The notes under the pieces: generated by a model | Seen by the model: the letters and a program-made list of their open reading frames with translations, nothing else | Database searches by the model: none | Told to the model about the DNA's origin: nothing | In this document: positions 53,095 to 61,086 of the stretch, in pieces | How the letters are laid out: the number at the start of each line of letters is the position of its first letter | Position numbering within the stretch: the first letter of the stretch is position 1 | Made by a program: the position numbers and the translations under genes | Assembly: GCA_963807225.1 (NCBI GenBank) | Contig: CAWEAD010000005.1 | Coordinates: forward strand, 620,001-684,000 | Source of the DNA: JAGVGT01 sp963807225 | GTDB taxonomy: Bacteria; Desulfobacterota; Desulfobulbia; Desulfobulbales; JAGXFP01 | Direction: 5' to 3' | DNA: 64,000 bases

Positions 53095-53892
53095 ATGTCT
53101 GCCATCATCGACTTCCACGCCCATGCCTTTCCCGATCAGGTGGCGGCGGCCGCCGTGCCGGCCCTGGCCGAAAGGGGTAAGGTTACCCCATGTCTGGACG
53201 GGCGCATCGATACTCTGCTGGCCGCCATGGATGGCGCCGGAGTCGAGAAATCGGTGCTCTGCTCCATCGCCACCCGGCCCGGCCAGTTCGACTCGATCCT
53301 GGCCTGGTCGAAGCAGATCCGCTCGGAGCGGCTGATCCCCTTTCCCTCCTTCCACCCGGAAAACCCCGAAGCCCTGGAAGATATCCGGATTATCGCAGCC
53401 GAGGGTTTCAAGGGCATCAAGATGCACCCTTACTATCAAAGCTTCAGTATCGACGAGGAACGGCTCTTCCCCTTCTACGAGGCGATGAGCGCCGCCGGAC
53501 TGATCCTGGTCATGCACACCGGTTTCGATATCGGCTTCCCCAGAGAGGATATAGCCGGGCCGGCTCGAATCAGGCGAGTCATCGACCTCTTCCCAGAGCT
53601 GAAGTTCGTCGCCACCCACCTCGGGGCCTGGGAGATGTGGGACCAGGTCCACCAACTCCTGACCGGCCGCCGGGTCTACATGGACATCTCCTTCTCCCTC
53701 CAGTACCTGTCGACCGAGCAGGCCCGGGCCATGCTCCTGGCCCATCCGGCCGACCGACTCCTCTTCGGCAGTGACTCCCCCTGGGCCTGCCAGGAAGAGG
53801 TGGCCGCCATGCTCCGCGCCCTGCAATTGGGCCCGGAGCTGGAAGAACGGATTTTCCGCCTTAACGCCATGGAATTACTGGGAATATTATAA
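53095..53892 (+). CDS. Amidohydrolase-superfamily metal-dependent hydrolase
   Basis: A 265-residue TIM-barrel hydrolase of the Amidohydro_2 type. IDFHAHAFP (H-x-H) sits at residues 5-13, GIKMHPYYQ follows, then VMHTGFD, ATHLGAWEMWD and LFGSDSPW with the catalytic Asp. Relatives include decarboxylases (ACMSD-like) and lactonases. No ribosome site precedes the start, but the H-x-H motif so near the N terminus fixes it. It is monocistronic. Confidence 0.9.
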   Translation: MSAIIDFHAHAFPDQVAAAAVPALAERGKVTPCLDGRIDTLLAAMDGAGVEKSVLCSIATRPGQFDSILAWSKQIRSERLIPFPSFHPENPEALEDIRIIAAEGFKGIKMHPYYQSFSIDEERLFPFYEAMSAAGLILVMHTGFDIGFPREDIAGPARIRRVIDLFPELKFVATHLGAWEMWDQVHQLLTGRRVYMDISFSLQYLSTEQARAMLLAHPADRLLFGSDSPWACQEEVAAMLRALQLGPELEERIFRLNAMELLGIL

Positions 53893-54037
53893 AAACCAGC
53901 CCGGTCCATCGCCTGGTCGCAAACCAAGGTTGCAGCGGGAATTCATGCCCTCCCCTTCAATTACCATTGCCAAATAACGTAAACTGACCTTAACTGCGCG
54001 GCTATTCACCGCCAGAGCGAAGGGGCGGAGGGGTGTT

Positions 54038-56662
54038 ATGAACAGGGCCAATATTCTCATCATCATCGCCATTGCCATTATTTCCAGCTCTATCTGGGGT
54101 TGGCTGAACCGGCCGGAACCGGAGCCAAACTGGCCGGCGCGGATCCAGGGCTTTTCTTTCGCCCCCATGCGGCTGGGGCAGAGTCCAGTCGAGCATCTGC
54201 TGCCGAGCACCGAGGAGATCGACGCCGATCTCGCCCTGTTGGCCGGCAAGACCCACGCCGTCCGGACCTATTCGGTGGAAGGCAGCCTGGCCGAGATCCC
54301 CCGTCTGGCCAGCAAACATGGCTTGAACGTCACCGTGGGCGCCTGGCTCGACGCGGACCTGGAAACAAACGAGCAGGAGATCGCCGGACTGCTGGAGGTA
54401 ACCCGGGCCAATTACGCAAACGTGGTGCGGGTTATTGTCGGCAACGAAGCGGTGTTGCGTGGCGATCTGAGCGTGGCCCAGCTCACCGCCTACCTGGACC
54501 GGGTGCGGGAGGTCCTGGAAGTCCCGGTGAGCACGGCCGAACCCTGGCATGTCTGGCTCAAGCATCCGGAACTGGCCGAACATGTCGACTATATCGCCGT
54601 CCACATGCTGCCTTACTGGGAAGGAGTTCAGTTGGAACGGGCGGTGGATTACGTGATTGATCACGTCGACCTCTTGCGCCGCACCTTTCCCGATAAGCCG
54701 GTGGTGATCGCCGAGGTGGGCTGGCCCAGTAACGGCCGGACCCGCCACGCGGCGGTGGCCTCCCCGGCCAACGAGGCCATCTTCCTGCGGCGCTTCCTGG
54801 CGCGGGCCGCCCAAGAGAAATACGTCTATTACGTGATGGAGGCCTTCGATCAACCCTGGAAGCAGGTGACCGAGGGCGCGGTGGGCGCCTACTGGGGGGT
54901 CTATAACGTCGAACGCCAGCCCAAGTTCGCCTTCGCCAGCCCCATAGTCCGCATCCCGGAGTGGCGACTGCTGGCCGGGATTTCGGTGATCATCGCCATC
55001 ATCACCTTCGCCTTGCTCCTCACCGATAGCCGGGCCCTGCGCATACGCGGCCGCAGTTTCCTGGCCACCACCGCCTTTGCCGCCTCGACCGCGGCGGTGT
55101 GGATCGTCTACACTTACACCCGTCAGTACCTGAGCCTCAGCACCGTGCTCACCGGCTTGCTCATGGTCGGCGGCACCATCGGGGTGGTGGTGGTGCTCCT
55201 GGCCGAGGCCCACGAATGGGCCGAGGCCACCTGGCTCACCCAATGGCGCCGCTCCTTCATCCCGCGCCTGTTGCCGGAGGAACTACTGCCCATGGTCTCA
55301 ATCCAGGTCCCGGCGTACAACGAACCGCCGGCGATGCTGATCGAAACCCTCAACGCCCTGGCCGCCCTTGACTATCCGCGCTTCGAGGTGCTGGTCATCG
55401 ACAACAACACCAAGGACCCGGCGGTCTGGGAGCCGGTGGCGGCGCACTGCCGGAAACTGGGGTCCCGCTTCCGCTTCTTCCATGTCGCCCCCTTGGCCGG
55501 TTTCAAGGGTGGCGCCCTTAATTACGCCCTGGCCCGGACCGCACCGGAGGCGGAGGTGGTAGCGGTGATCGACAGCGACTACCTGGTGAGCCCCGACTGG
55601 CTGAAACACATGGCCCCGCAGTTCTCCATCCCTTCCCTGGCCATCGCTCAGGCCCCCCAGGACTATCGGGACGACGGGGAGAACCTTTTCAAGGCCATGT
55701 GCTATGCCGAGTACCAGGGTTTCTTCTATATCGGCATGTTGACCCGGAACGAGCGCAACGCCATCATTCAGCACGGCACCATGACCATGGTGCGCAAGTC
55801 GGTACTGGAGGAGGTAGGGGGCTGGGCCGAATGGTGCATCACCGAGGACGCCGAGCTGGGGCTGCGCATCTTCGAAAAGGGTTACGACGCCACCTATATC
55901 CCCCAGACCTACGGCAAGGGCTTGATGCCCGACACCTTCAGCGCCTTTCGCCAGCAGCGTTTCCGTTGGGCCTACGGGGCGGTGCAGATCCTGCGCCGCC
56001 ACGCCGGCACCCTGGTCGGCTACTCGCCGAGCCGTCTGACCCGGGGCCAGCGCTACCACTTCCTGGCCGGCTGGCTGCCCTGGTTGACCGATAGCCTCAA
56101 CCTGCTCTTCACCCTGGCGGCCCTGGCCTGGTCCGCCGCCATGGCTCTGGCTCCGACCCGCTTCGATCCGCCGCTCATCGTCCTCTCGGCCATGCCGCTG
56201 GCCCTCTTTGTCTTCAAGATGGGCAAAATGATCTATCTCTACCGCACCCGGGTCGGCTCCACCGTGGCCCAGACCGTGGCCTCCGCCCTGGCCGGTCTCT
56301 CTCTCTCCCACACCATCTCCAAGGCGATACTGCTCGGCCTGATGACCAGCAACCTGCCTTTTTTCCGGACCCCGAAACGGGCCCGGGCCCACGCCTTGCT
56401 GCAGGCCCTGCGGGAGGCCCGGGAAGAAGGGATGATCCTCTTGTCACTGTGGTTGGCCGCCATTGCCATAGTGGCCCGGCAGGGTTCGGACAACATCGAC
56501 CTGCTGGTCTGGATCGTGGTCCTGCTGGTCCAGTCCCTGCCCTACCTGGCGGCGCTGATCATGTCCCTGATCAGCGGCCTCTCCCCGACCAGCGCCAAAA
56601 TCATCCGCGAAATTACCGCCACTCCACCGGAGATCGCCGCCGGCGGCAGCGAATCACCATAA
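54038..56662 (+). CDS. GH17-GT2 membrane beta-glucan synthase (NdvB-like)
   Basis: An 874-residue protein. TM1 (about 4-22), then a periplasmic GH17-like domain (about 35-300) with the acid Glu in IVGNEAV and nucleophile Glu in IAEVGWPSNG. Several TM helices (about 305-395) lead to a processive GT2 domain (about 420-680) with the D, D-x-D, ED and Q-x-x-R-W elements (VIDNNT, IDSDYL, TEDAEL, QQRFRW), and more TMs. It matches the single-polypeptide NdvB architecture of Pseudomonas that makes cyclic beta-1,3-glucans. GGAGG lies 7-8 bases before the ATG. trmO follows by 22 bp. Confidence 0.92.
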   Translation: MNRANILIIIAIAIISSSIWGWLNRPEPEPNWPARIQGFSFAPMRLGQSPVEHLLPSTEEIDADLALLAGKTHAVRTYSVEGSLAEIPRLASKHGLNVTVGAWLDADLETNEQEIAGLLEVTRANYANVVRVIVGNEAVLRGDLSVAQLTAYLDRVREVLEVPVSTAEPWHVWLKHPELAEHVDYIAVHMLPYWEGVQLERAVDYVIDHVDLLRRTFPDKPVVIAEVGWPSNGRTRHAAVASPANEAIFLRRFLARAAQEKYVYYVMEAFDQPWKQVTEGAVGAYWGVYNVERQPKFAFASPIVRIPEWRLLAGISVIIAIITFALLLTDSRALRIRGRSFLATTAFAASTAAVWIVYTYTRQYLSLSTVLTGLLMVGGTIGVVVVLLAEAHEWAEATWLTQWRRSFIPRLLPEELLPMVSIQVPAYNEPPAMLIETLNALAALDYPRFEVLVIDNNTKDPAVWEPVAAHCRKLGSRFRFFHVAPLAGFKGGALNYALARTAPEAEVVAVIDSDYLVSPDWLKHMAPQFSIPSLAIAQAPQDYRDDGENLFKAMCYAEYQGFFYIGMLTRNERNAIIQHGTMTMVRKSVLEEVGGWAEWCITEDAELGLRIFEKGYDATYIPQTYGKGLMPDTFSAFRQQRFRWAYGAVQILRRHAGTLVGYSPSRLTRGQRYHFLAGWLPWLTDSLNLLFTLAALAWSAAMALAPTRFDPPLIVLSAMPLALFVFKMGKMIYLYRTRVGSTVAQTVASALAGLSLSHTISKAILLGLMTSNLPFFRTPKRARAHALLQALREAREEGMILLSLWLAAIAIVARQGSDNIDLLVWIVVLLVQSLPYLAALIMSLISGLSPTSAKIIREITATPPEIAAGGSESP

Positions 56663-56684
56663 GCAAAAAGAAGGGAATCTTCTG

Positions 56685-57125
56685 ATGGAAAAGACGGAGA
56701 AGTTCACGGTGGCCCCCATTGGGATGGTCAGATGCCGTCTGCAAGCACCGGCAGAGGCCCCAAAAAACTACAGCGAATCCAGCGAAACCGGAACTCTGGA
56801 AATCTTCCCGGAATATTTTGACGGTCTGGAGGGGATTGAGGCCGGGCAGACTATCGTGGTCCTATTCTGGTTGCACCAGGCCCGCCGCGATCTGCTCCGG
56901 GTCTACCCGCGCGGTGACCGAAGCCGGGGATTGCAGGGCGTCTTCAGCCTGCGCAGCCCCATGCGCCCCAACCCCATCGCTCTCTCCGAGTTGCAGGTGC
57001 TGGCGGTGCGCGGCGCTGAACTGGATGTGACCGGGCTAGACGTGATCGACGGAACTCCGATTCTCGATATCAAACGGAAAATTTCCGAACAAACCGGAAC
57101 TAATCCGGCAAGCGCCAAAGATTGA
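56685..57125 (+). CDS. trmO: tRNA (N6-threonylcarbamoyladenosine-37-N6)-methyltransferase TrmO
   Basis: A 146-residue SAM-dependent beta-barrel methyltransferase (VirR/YaeB/TsaA fold) that methylates t6A37 of threonine tRNAs. FTVAPIGMVRC at the start, SPMRPNPIALSE near 87-98 and LDVIDGTPILDIK near 118-130 are diagnostic. The length is typical of single-domain TrmO without the C-terminal extension. It shares a strand with the glucan synthase (22-bp gap) and may be read through from it. Confidence 0.94.
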   Translation: MEKTEKFTVAPIGMVRCRLQAPAEAPKNYSESSETGTLEIFPEYFDGLEGIEAGQTIVVLFWLHQARRDLLRVYPRGDRSRGLQGVFSLRSPMRPNPIALSELQVLAVRGAELDVTGLDVIDGTPILDIKRKISEQTGTNPASAKD

Positions 57126-57182
57126 TTTCGCTTTTCCTATGCCAGTCCGACGATTTCCACCTTTACCGTGGTAATTCCACGA

Positions 57183-57644
57183 TTATTCCGACTCGGACCC
57201 CAAATATTTAGAGGCGTAAATTTCCGGATAGATTTCCTCGACGCAATTCGGGCAAATGCTATGGGTGAAGCGGCTGGTCGTATTCTCGAAAAGAAAACTT
57301 TCAACCGGTTGCCAGGATTTTTTATCCTTCGGGTTTTTTCCCGGCTCACGGATGGCTTTGCAGTGTGAACAAATCGGCAATATACTGCCGACCGCCCCCT
57401 CCAGCTCTTTGTTGCGGGTGGCTAATGCTTTGTTGAGCATCATGACCTTCTGGCATTTCGTGCCCAGGAGACCTCCGACAATCCCCCCGAAAAACAAGGG
57501 GACGATATAACCTTTGAGTAAAAAAGGGTCAAATCCGGCGATAATTTTCTGGAGGAAGGAACATAGAATCAAGACCAAGCTGCCGCATAAAAAACTGCTC
57601 GCGACTTTCATCGCCTTTTTGGCATTAGCCTCATTGTCGTCCAT
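57183..57644 (-). CDS. Riboswitch-controlled small membrane protein with Cys-rich tail
   Basis: About 153 residues: two TM helices (about 15-35 and 43-65), a short linker, then ILPICSHCKAIRE...W...E........FTHSICPNC, the same tail as at 50523-51362. There is no GGDEF, EAL, PilZ or kinase domain. The start must lie downstream of the leader terminator, so the upstream ATG at 57716 (inside the leader) is rejected. 57644 and 57659 are the candidates; neither has ideal spacing to GGCGGAG or AGG. Expression should respond to c-di-GMP through the riboswitch at 57726-57811. Confidence 0.8.
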   Translation of the reverse strand: MDDNEANAKKAMKVASSFLCGSLVLILCSFLQKIIAGFDPFLLKGYIVPLFFGGIVGGLLGTKCQKVMMLNKALATRNKELEGAVGSILPICSHCKAIREPGKNPKDKKSWQPVESFLFENTTSRFTHSICPNCVEEIYPEIYASKYLGSESE

Positions 57645-57670
57645 TCTCCGCCCTCGCATATTGAGGATTG

Positions 57671-57699
57671 AAAAAACCCGTCCTCGAAAAGGAGACAGG
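57671..57699 (-). terminator. Leader terminator (expression platform) of the c-di-GMP riboswitch
   Basis: On the minus strand CCTGTCTCC and GAGGACGGG pair, with G-U pairs and one mismatch, around TTTTC, followed by TTTTTT. It stands between the aptamer and the start codon, so it can act as the regulated terminator. Confidence 0.8.
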
Positions 57700-57725
57700 T
57701 CAGAGAGCTGAATCAACTACACTTC

Positions 57726-57811
57726 TCAATTGCGACCTGGCGACCCGCTTGGGGTCCATGGCTTTGCGTCCCGGGATCGCTCCCGGTTTGCCCTTTTCGA
57801 ATGGCAATCGA
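57726..57811 (-). promoter_or_regulatory. Cyclic di-GMP-I (GEMM-I) riboswitch
   Basis: Read on the minus strand, the invariant core GGGCAAACC (57785-57793) and GGGACGCAAAGCC (57760-57772) flank a P2 stem CCGGGA-GCGA-UCCCGG with a GNRA tetraloop. P3 GACCC-CAAGC-GGGUC follows, and P1 closes with UCGAUUGC (57804-57811) and GCAAUUGA (57726-57733), all eight pairs formed. This is the complete class I c-di-GMP aptamer. It precedes a terminator hairpin and the Cys-tail membrane protein gene. Confidence 0.95.
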
Positions 57812-57931
57812 AAAAATCAATTTAATTGATAATTAAACCATCACACCACAATGTGGCAATATTAATTATTTGACAGATATGCCAGGAGATATTCCTTCCG
57901 GTAAAGGCGATGTTAGGCGCCTCTACCCGGC

Positions 57932-59155
57932 CTATGATTTACGAGGCAAAAAACCGGCCAACAGCGCCCCGCTGCCGGCCAGGAGAGCGGTGATCAGGAA
58001 GCTGGAGGCAAAGGTGCCGCTTTGCTCGGCCAGCAGACCCGCCACCGCCGGGGCCGAGATCTGGCCCAGGGAGAAGATAAAGGTGATGAAGCCGAAAACT
58101 CCGGCAGCCTGCCCGGGTCCGGCCAGATCGCCGACCAGGGCGGCCATGATCGAGGGAATCGACCAGGCGGTAAGCCCGAAGCAGGCGATGGAGGCATAGA
58201 GAAAGATCTCCGGCAATCCCTGCAGCCCGGCCAGCAGATAGCCGGTGGCCTGGATCGAAAAGACCGTGATCAGGGCGGCGCGGCGGCCGATCCGGTCGGA
58301 CATGGTGCCGAAGATCGGGCCGGATAAAAGGCTCAAGGCTCCGACCCAGGCCCAGAAATTTCCGGCCAGGGACTCCGAAAAACCCCGGTCGCGGATCATC
58401 GAGGTAACGATGAAGGTCACATAGACCACATAGCTGGCGCCGAAGAAGAAGTAAATAGCCCCGAGATGAGCCAGATTCTTCCGACTGATCTTTTTCTCCG
58501 GCAGGCGCCAGTCAGTGGAGACGGTGGTGGCGATCCGCTCGCCATAGGGCTCCAGTCCCAGCTCCCTGGGCGAGTTGCGCAGCACCAGGTAATCGACCAG
58601 GGCCACCGTTAGCACCAGCGCGCCCAACACCATCCAGCCCAGCCGCCAGCCTTCCGCCCCGCCCCGGGCGTTAAGCCAGGGAATCAGCTTGCCGGCCAGC
58701 AGGATGGCGAAGCCACTGCCGATCACCACGAAACCGGTGGCCCGCCCCCGGCGCCGGCTGGTAAACCAGGAGGAGGCCAGCGCCATGATCGGCACGTTGG
58801 CGGCGCCGCTACCGATGCCGGTGAGGAAATAGAGCAGCAGGATCATCACGTAGGCGTGGGTCTGACCGATCAGGATCATCGAAGAGCCGACCGTCAAGAG
58901 TGCCAGGGCGATGGTGGCGCGATGACCGATCCGCTTCGCTACTGCGCCGCATCCCAGCACCGCGATCAGATAACCGGTGAAGTTGACGGTCGAGATCAAC
59001 CCCATCCGCGAGTAATCCAGCCCCAGGGATTCGCCCATCGAGGGCAGCAGCATGCCCAGAGCGAAGCGGCCCAGACCCAGACAGGCGAAGATGCCCAGGG
59101 TGGAGCTCCAGACGATATGCCAGCCATAGTGAAGGCGGGGTTTGCTAGCGGTCAT
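57932..59155 (-). CDS. MFS transporter (YbfB/oxalate-formate antiporter-like)
   Basis: A 407-residue, 12-TM major-facilitator carrier. WSSTLGIFACLGLGRFALGM in TM1 and the loop 2-3 region AVAKRIGHRATI are visible; a second half begins near residue 215 after a cytosolic loop. Substrates of this subgroup are poorly known, probably small organic anions. The gene is monocistronic and lies beside the aminotransferase with a palindromic repeat between. Confidence 0.88.
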   Translation of the reverse strand: MTASKPRLHYGWHIVWSSTLGIFACLGLGRFALGMLLPSMGESLGLDYSRMGLISTVNFTGYLIAVLGCGAVAKRIGHRATIALALLTVGSSMILIGQTHAYVMILLLYFLTGIGSGAANVPIMALASSWFTSRRRGRATGFVVIGSGFAILLAGKLIPWLNARGGAEGWRLGWMVLGALVLTVALVDYLVLRNSPRELGLEPYGERIATTVSTDWRLPEKKISRKNLAHLGAIYFFFGASYVVYVTFIVTSMIRDRGFSESLAGNFWAWVGALSLLSGPIFGTMSDRIGRRAALITVFSIQATGYLLAGLQGLPEIFLYASIACFGLTAWSIPSIMAALVGDLAGPGQAAGVFGFITFIFSLGQISAPAVAGLLAEQSGTFASSFLITALLAGSGALLAGFLPRKS

Positions 59156-59211
59156 TTCGGAGATGTCCGGTTTTAAGCCAATGACAATTGGACCAGCTTG
59201 ATGATGGCCAA

Positions 59212-59321
59212 GCCAGAATCGCCAGAGATACAGGGCGCGCTAATTTCGAGGTATGCGGCGTACTTCTGTACGCCGCAGTGACGAGATAATCCAGCGTAAC
59301 GCGGTCGCTGGCGAATTTGGC
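59212..59321. repeat. Dispersed palindromic repeat, variant copy D
   Basis: The outer arms GCCAGAATCGCCAG and CTGGCGAATTTGGC and the central hairpin GCGGCGTAC/GTACGCCGC give the same two-level architecture and size as copies A-C with a different core sequence. It ends 7 bp from the aminotransferase stop codon. Confidence 0.75.
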
Positions 59322-59328
59322 GACCCCA

Positions 59329-60513
59329 TCAGGATTTGGCCGCCGCCATCGCCCTCTTGAAACCCTCTACCGAGCCCTCGATCACCGCATCCTCGACGCA
59401 GAAGGCCAGCCGGAAGTAGCCGGGCATGCCGAAACCGCGGCCGGGCACAGCCAGAATCTTCTGTTCCTGGAGCAGACCGACGAACTTGGCGTCGTCGGCG
59501 ATCGGCGATTTCGGGAACATGTAGAAGGCGCCCTTGGGCGGCTCAAACTCGTAACCCGCCTCACGCAAGACCCGGCAGAACGCTTCCCGCCGCCGGGCGT
59601 AAATGCTGCTGTCCACCGTCACCCCCTGCAGCCGCGCCACCACCCGCTGCATCAACGCCGGGGCGTTGACGAAGCCCAAGATCCGGTTGGCCAGGGCCAT
59701 GGCGCCCAGCAGCAACATCTTGTCGGTGACCTCCGGATGGACAGCGATATAGCCGATCCGCTCTCCGGGCAGAGAGAGGTCTTTGGAGTAGGAGGAGACC
59801 AGGATGGCGTTCTTGGTGGCGTCGAAAACCGAGGGCACCTGATGGCCGTCATAGACGATCTTCCGGTAGGGTTCATCGGCCACCAGGTAGATGACGGTGC
59901 CGAATTTCTGGCCGGCGGTATCCAGCAACTCGCCCAGATGGTCCAGTTCCTCACGCGAGTAGATCTGGCCGGTGGGATTATTGGGGCTGTTGATGATGAT
60001 CGCCTTGGTCTGCGGCGAAAGCGCCGCTTCGATGGCGGTCAGATCGAGGCTGAAGTCGGCGGCGGTGTTGACAATTTTGGCCACCCCACCGTGATTATCG
60101 ATATAAAAGTTGTACTCGACGAAGAAGGGGGCGAGAATGACCACCTCATCGCCGGGATTGAGCAGGGCTTTCATCACCACGTTCAGACCGCCGGCCGCCC
60201 CACAGGTCATCAGCATCTCGGTCTCGTCGACGGTGATCAGCTGCTCCTTGGAGATCTGGGCGGCCACCGCCTTACGCACCGCCGGGTAGCCGGGATTGGG
60301 CATGTAGCCGTGCACCCCCGGCTTCTCCTCGGCCAGAACCTCATTGATAACTTCGAGATATTGCGGCGGCGGCGGCAGATCCGGGTTACCGAGACTGAAA
60401 TCAAACACGTTCTCAGCCCCGAATTGGGCCTTCATCTTGGCGCCTTCCTCGAACATCTTGCGGATCCAGGAGGAGCGGGTGGCGAAATCGAGCATTTTGG
60501 CGGATAGGGCCAT
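59329..60513 (-). CDS. Class I/II PLP-dependent aminotransferase
   Basis: A 394-residue fold-type I aminotransferase of the aspartate/aromatic group. NSPNNPTGQIYS binds PLP, ADEPYRKIVYDG carries the Asp/Tyr pair, the Schiff-base Lys is in SYSKDLSLPGERIGY, and the substrate Arg is in GYFRLAFC. GAGAGGAA lies 7 bases before the ATG at 60513; the open frame extends 19 further codons without a ribosome site. With PaaK and Liv genes upstream on the same strand, a role in amino-acid catabolism is plausible. Confidence 0.92.
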   Translation of the reverse strand: MALSAKMLDFATRSSWIRKMFEEGAKMKAQFGAENVFDFSLGNPDLPPPPQYLEVINEVLAEEKPGVHGYMPNPGYPAVRKAVAAQISKEQLITVDETEMLMTCGAAGGLNVVMKALLNPGDEVVILAPFFVEYNFYIDNHGGVAKIVNTAADFSLDLTAIEAALSPQTKAIIINSPNNPTGQIYSREELDHLGELLDTAGQKFGTVIYLVADEPYRKIVYDGHQVPSVFDATKNAILVSSYSKDLSLPGERIGYIAVHPEVTDKMLLLGAMALANRILGFVNAPALMQRVVARLQGVTVDSSIYARRREAFCRVLREAGYEFEPPKGAFYMFPKSPIADDAKFVGLLQEQKILAVPGRGFGMPGYFRLAFCVEDAVIEGSVEGFKRAMAAAKS

Positions 60514-60553
60514 TGGGTGGTTCCTCTCAATTTGTAAGTTGCATCGGCGATTG

Positions 60554-60606
60554 AGTGCCTGAAGGTACAAGTGCCTAAAGTTTAAAGTGCCTAAAGTGCC
60601 TAAAAT
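60554..60606. repeat. AGTGCCTAAAG array, left flank of the four-helix-bundle gene
   Basis: Three exact or near AGTGCCTAAA units and one degenerate unit (AGTGCCTGAAGGTA), interspersed with TTTAAAGT. They are the inverse of the array at 61047-61086, so the gene between is bounded by inverted repeats. Confidence 0.8.
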
Positions 60607-60621
60607 TATTGGATGTTACGA

Positions 60622-61020
60622 TTACTTTTTTTCTTTGGCATTGGCAATTGCATTGAAAATGGCCAGTAATTCACCGCATTCATTTTGGTCCGTTATTATT
60701 GCATTCATGGGCAGCAAGTCGGCATCCCTGATGACTTCCAGCCAGTATTGCGTTTCGCTGGCTTCGCTTTCGCAGATTTTGATCCGGTTTTGAAAATCTG
60801 CCTTGCTCCGGGAACGATTGGCCTCGCGGTAATTGGCCCCGATGGAAGTGCCAGATTTGGTGATCTGATTCCGCAGGACTTTGCCCTCCGGGCTATTCGG
60901 CAATAGAGCCGACAAGCGAATGATTCGAACCGCAAATCTCCTGGTCCTGAGCTCAAGTTCCCGAGCAAATTCACGGTTGTTCTGCCTCCGACTTTCTTGC
61001 TCCATCCAATCTGCTCTCAC
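60622..61020 (-). CDS. Four-helix bundle (23S rRNA intervening-sequence, IVP) protein
   Basis: A 132-residue all-helical protein of the S23/IVP four-helix-bundle family. RRFAVRIIRLSALLPNS, LRNQITKSGTSIGANYREAN, then ICESEASETQYWLEVI is the family pattern. These proteins form pentamers; genes are found inside 23S rRNA intervening sequences or scattered in chromosomes, and the biochemical role is unknown. Here it lies outside rRNA and is bordered on both sides by inverted AGTGCCTAAAG arrays. ATGs at 61020 and 61005 are both possible. Confidence 0.9.
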   Translation of the reverse strand: MRADWMEQESRRQNNREFARELELRTRRFAVRIIRLSALLPNSPEGKVLRNQITKSGTSIGANYREANRSRSKADFQNRIKICESEASETQYWLEVIRDADLLPMNAIITDQNECGELLAIFNAIANAKEKK

Positions 61021-61046
61021 CGATCTTAACGGTCATGCCCTATAGC

Positions 61047-61086
61047 AACTTTAGGCACTTAAAACTTTCAACTTTAGGCACTTTTC
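61047..61086. repeat. ACTTTAGGCACTT array, right flank of the four-helix-bundle gene
   Basis: Two ACTTTAGGCACTT units (61048-61060 and 61071-61083) joined by AAAACTTTCA; reverse complement of the left array. It touches the paaK stop codon. Confidence 0.8.

Noticed and set aside
59317..60507. 396-codon plus-strand frame opposite the aminotransferase
   Set aside because: Shadow frame; the minus strand has the Schiff-base Lys and the NNPTG motif and a good ribosome site.
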